Assembly: GCA_004151065.3 (NCBI GenBank)
Contig: NWUY0300023271.1
Coordinates: 1-22,757 of the forward strand
Origin: Larix sibirica
Lineage: Eukaryota; Streptophyta; Pinopsida; Pinales; Pinaceae
Length of the DNA: 22,757 nt
Reading direction: 5' to 3'
How positions within the stretch are numbered: the stretch's first letter is position 1; every line of letters begins with the position of its first letter. Made by a program: the position numbers and the translations under genes. The notes under the pieces were generated by a model, which had not been told where the DNA came from, ran no database searches, and saw nothing but the letters and a program-made list of their open reading frames with translations. Below are positions 19,737-22,757 of the stretch, piece by piece.

Positions 19737-21014
19737 CCTCGGATGTGGGTGGTAGATAAGACCACGTGCCATGAGCAGTAGGCCGTAGAGAGTAGAGGAT
19801 TCGAGGATGTGTCGGAGAATAAAGACACAACTAGCGGCAGGAGGAAGGATTAAATGGAAAGCGTGCGAAGGGGTTGGAGTTATGCAAAGGAAGAACGAGG
19901 ACTGGAACATTTAAATAAACGGGATAACTAGGGGAAAAATAGCAGTGGAGTGACGGAGAGGTTATGGTGGTCTGTTTGGATTCTGAACGAAAGGTACCAT
20001 GGAATCATGCGATTTAGTGGTGGCGAGGTAGATGGAAGACGAGGTGTTAGGGAGGTCATTAAGCCTGGAATTAATGTTTGTGCAGGCGATATGATGCCAT
20101 AATTGAATGAAGGCATTGGTAGAGGGGCTATAAGAAGGACTATGTCGACCAAGGACGCGAAGGATGAGTTGAGGAGACACATTGAAGCTTTGTTGGTGAG
20201 GAAGAGGTTGGACGCATTGGCGGTTTGGGAGTTGGCCATGGCTCCACATTAGTGGATGAGGAGCTGTCGTGGGGGGTGAAGTTGGAGTAAGCGAAGGGTG
20301 GAGGAAGGCGACGAGGGGCATGAGTTCAAGGATGGAATTCCCCCTCATGTCGATGAAATTATCTCGCTCATGGAGGATGAGGAGATGCAGTTGAGGATGG
20401 AGGAACAGGGAACGTCGGCGGTGTTGAGTCCTTACTGGATGATGCGGAAATTATTAGCTAAAACAATGATGGAGAGGGAGAGATTTGGTGGCTTGGTCAC
20501 TCAGGTCTTAAGCAATCTAAATGAGGACATGTTAAGAAATTTGGTGGACATGGAGGGGGTTCTAGACCTCGCAAAGGCACCCTTCGATTGATGCTCAGTG
20601 CATGCGGAGTCCCCTCTGATAGTCCCTGTGTAGACACCACAGGTTTGCGTGGATAATTCGTCGGACGAAGGAACGCCTCCAGAGGCAGGCGAGGGGTAAT
20701 GTTGGGGATCCTTTCTGGTTTGTTTTGTCTTTTGTTTGTCTGGGGGATGCATTTTGGTTCTGATTGTTGTTGTAAGGGCCTAGTGCCTGGGGTATGGGAG
20801 AGTTATTTCACGACCTTGGGGCTTGTTTGTAGGGGGAAGAATGTTTTTTGATTTTATGCTCTCAGAAACGGGCATGTTATGTAATGGGAAGGGCAGTTTA
20901 ATTGTTACAGGGGGCTCTGGCTCGCTTCAAGCTTCAGAAAGACCATTTTTGTATCACTATGTACAATTGTTTTTTTGGTAATTAAAGGTTTCAGCATCTT
21001 ACTCACAAAAAAAA
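19737..21014 (+). mobile_element. Poly(A)-tailed retroposon copy 2
   Basis: It starts CCTCGGATGTGGGTGGTAGA and ends CATCTTACTCACAAAAAAAA (A8 at 21007-21014). Copy 1 has nearly the same 5' start (CCTGGATGCGGGTG) and the same tail. TTACA flanks both sides (19732-19736 and 21015-21019), a short and weak target duplication. The 3' non-coding part (20592-21006) shares TTTTTGTA-x-C-x-CTATGTACA with copy 1. It keeps many CpG dinucleotides, unlike most of the window, suggesting a younger age. It is in opposite orientation to copy 1, 5' ends facing each other, and about 300 bases shorter. Confidence 0.68.
19950..20591 (+). pseudogene. Decayed ORF of the retroposon, copy 2
   Basis: A single plus frame reads VTERLWWSVWILNERYHGIM, EVIKPGINVCAGDMMP, a TAA at 20100, RTMSTKDAKDELRRHIEALL, VRKRLDALAVWELAMAPH, a TAG at 20250, WMRSCRGG, a TGA at 20277, then an intact stretch HVDEIISLMEDEEMQLRMEE, LSPYWMMRKLLAKTMMERER, QVLSNLNEDMLRNLVDMEGV to KAPFD and a TGA at 20589. 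It aligns end to end with copy 1 (DELRRHIEALL / NEVRRRIETLV; MEDEEMQLRMEEQ / MEEEEMEERMEDQ; MMERERFGGLV / IMLERESFGDLV; VDMEGVLDLAKAP / MDMEGVLGLEKAP). It lacks the VEQGES...FVECPTQ tail of copy 1. Only three stops and no frameshift in this span. Function is unknown. Confidence 0.62.
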
Positions 21015-21850
21015 TTACAAAATTATTTAAACATTTTATAATTTTAACATAATGATATAATTAAATAATAATAATAATAATTTAATAAAAAATACTAAAT
21101 TTCAATTTTAATTAATAATTTGTATTATTGTAAAATATTTATCCAACCAAATTGTTAGGTTTATATCGTGATAAGCCTCCCAATATTATGGGATAAACCT
21201 TCCAATTAGATTATTATATCGTGTTAAGGTAAAAATAACACACCGAGAGCATCAGAAATTTGAATAGGCCCTCTCATTATAGACATGCCCGCATATTAGT
21301 AGTCTGGTCATTGGGAAAGAAGACGCCCCAACCTCAAGTCCAAGTCCAAAGGCATTGCGAATGTTTTGATTTTTCCATTTGAAGACAAAACGACAAGAGG
21401 AAGAAATTGTGTATTATTCTCCCAACTACGCAGTTTCTCCTATATCTCCTCTAACTATTTTATTTAATCTTGTGGGTAGACACTGGGATTGCTTTGATGT
21501 CCATTTAAGGACACCTGCTAAGTTTTCTATAAGATAAAGATGTTGTATTTTCAATTCCTTTTTAGAGGACAATAAGGAACAATATAGTTCATCATAATAC
21601 ACTTAAAGATATGGATAAATAAAATTAGTTCACTAAAGCTTGAGAAATCTTTTAAGGTGTTTATCTATAGTTAATCCAATATAGTGGAAGTAGGGTTTAG
21701 TATGAGTTTAGTTTGCATCTAATATTTTTTTAAACAAGTCCACCAAATTTACACCTTGTAATATTTTGTATGTAGTGAATTTGAGAGGAGTGGCAAACTT
21801 GGTTGGTTAGGCTATTGTCATGCTAAGGAGAGATGATGCAAAAATTTCTT
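21015..21850. other. AT-rich stretch, no gene seen
   Basis: No supportable gene. It contains (AAT)6 at 21064-21081 and short repeated phrases (CCTCCCAATATTATGGGATAA / CCTTCCAATTAGATTATTAT near 21176-21220). Confidence 0.5.
21064..21081. repeat. (AAT)6 microsatellite
   Basis: Six perfect AAT units 50 bases after the poly(A) tail of retroposon copy 2. Confidence 0.9.
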
Positions 21851-22012
21851 GGAGTATATGGAGCAGGTATAAGCATAGGTCCAAGATGGACTAAGAGAAA
21901 AGAGTGCATAGTACAAGAAGTGCTTATTTGTGGAGTATATGGAGTAGGTGTATGCATAGGTCCGAGATAGAATAAGGGAGAAGAGTGCATAGTACAAGGA
22001 GTGCTTAGATGA
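21851..22012. repeat. 81-bp tandem duplication
   Basis: Copies begin at 21851 and 21932 with GGAGTATATGGAG and share GCATAGGTCC, GAGTGCATAGTACAAG and AGTGCTTA. They differ at roughly ten positions. The 81-bp period keeps an open frame on the minus strand (21818-22042) with a repeated peptide, which I regard as a by-product. Confidence 0.9.
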
Positions 22013-22029
22013 AGAAATGCATATCGGTT

Positions 22030-22095
22030 GAGAGTTAATCATGATAAATCTAGGAAAGAGTGTTTTTTTTCATAGATTTATCATGACTAACTCTC
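22030..22095. repeat. 23-bp-stem hairpin
   Basis: The left arm GAGAGTTAATCATGATAAAT (22030-22052) pairs with 22073-22095 at 22 of 23 positions. The 20-base loop contains a T8 run. Confidence 0.92.
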
Positions 22096-22200
22096 TTATT
22101 GATAAATCTAGGGAAGAGTGTTATTTTTGTAAAAAGTGTTCCTTGGCAAAAATCTAGGAAATAGTGTTATCCTTGGAAAAAATCTAGGAAAGGGTGTTGT
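22046..22200. repeat. Four copies of AAATCTAGG-A-AGTGTT motif
   Basis: AAATCTAGGAAAGAGTGTT and close variants lie at 22046-22064, 22104-22122, 22150-22168 and 22180-22198. The last two belong to a 30-bp tandem pair (22141-22170 and 22171-22200). The first overlaps the left arm and loop of the hairpin. Confidence 0.88.
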
Positions 22201-22757
22201 CCGGGGGTACTTATAGAAAATTGAATGTGACAAACATCAAGTCATATAGAATCAAGAGGAAATTTGATGATAATGCTTACAATGTGGAATTTTTGTAAGA
22301 GTTTGACATATCACCCTTTCAAATGTTGTTGAATTGTATGAGTAAAAAGAAGGTGGGAATGATATAGAGGACGATCATGAGGTCGACAGGAACACATGGG
22401 GGAAAATTGTCGTGGAAAGTCACCAATGTAAAATCAAGATAAGATAAAGAAATATATATATGCAAAAGTGACAAAGATCCAAAGTATAGAATACAAACAT
22501 TACTTGGTATGAAACAACATAATTGATAAAAATAGGTGACTTGGATTTTTGAAACGAAGTATAAATTTTTTTGCAAGGGGAAGATAGTTCTATTAGAAGA
22601 AGAGGATGAAAGAGCAATGTGAGGATGGTGTAATTGTATTGCAAGGGGAACTTGATGTAGGAGCATCTATGAATTTGTTAAGTGTGAGTGCATTCCAAGT
22701 GTGTGCAACATGGACAAGCACAAGAGATATTGTTCGGGTACACAGGGTACTACCAAA
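22201..22757. other. No gene seen to the right edge
   Basis: The minus-strand open frames (22319-22666) are hydrophobic and without motifs, as expected of the complement of an AAG/GAA-rich strand. A repeated phrase TTGCAAGGGGAA (22570 and 22639) is the only structure I note. Coding may continue beyond the window but cannot be judged. Confidence 0.4.

Noticed and set aside
19725-20752. Minus-strand frames (61, 103, 128 and 83 codons)
   Set aside because: Antisense to retroposon copy 2; proline/serine-rich composition mirrors the GA-rich sense strand.
1-22757. tRNA or rRNA genes
   Set aside because: No cloverleaf with a proper T-arm was seen; GTTCGAATT near 1070 lies within the gag core.

Overview
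The window looks like intergenic nuclear DNA from a large plant genome, most likely a gymnosperm. There is no dense coding, no operon structure and no bacterial signal. It consists of AT-rich DNA, decayed retroelements and nested tandem duplications. The gymnosperm assignment rests on my recollection of similar gag and repeat-encoded proteins from conifer/yew genomes; I ran no search, so treat it as inference.

Layout. Positions 170-1363 (minus) hold a broken Ty3/gypsy-type gag with a zinc-knuckle-like segment and a Pro/Gln-rich tail. Positions 1364-4568 show no gene. Positions 4569-8030 (plus) are one long decayed reading frame of about 1,150 codons. Its first 239 codons are intact, and the rest is broken mainly by in-frame stops that look like CAA/CAG or TGG changes. 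At 8623-8640 lies a worn primer-binding site, followed by a gag N-terminal fragment (8661-9054). That fragment is cut off by a probable minus-strand LTR (9070-10328), whose polypurine tract and polyprotein 3' end lie just to its right (10323-10517). More worn coding follows: an acidic minus-strand piece (10626-10949, containing the single ambiguous base N at 10822), an unidentified plus-strand stretch (11345-11722), and a minus-strand integrase remnant (about 12160-12570).

From about 12880 to 17410 the sequence is AT-rich and full of tandem duplications at many scales: 54/81 bp, 176 bp, 74 bp, three units of about 780-790 bp, 134 bp and 43 bp. The third 780-bp unit has had its middle replaced by unrelated sequence ending in a polyadenylation-like tail.

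From 17923 to 21014 there are two related poly(A)-tailed elements in head-to-head orientation (minus 17923-19507, plus 19737-21014). They start with nearly the same 5' bases, end with the same TTACTCA-(T/C)-A8 tail, carry homologous basic/acidic helical proteins, and each has a target-site duplication candidate. They look like full-length retroposed copies of one transcript family. I see no reverse transcriptase in either. This pair is the most interesting structure in the window. The remaining 1.7 kb (21015-22757) is AT-rich, with an 81-bp tandem duplication and a strong 23-bp-stem hairpin.

No intact conventional gene, tRNA, rRNA or CRISPR array is supported. The genes do not form a pathway; the window is a layered record of retrotransposition, local duplication and decay.
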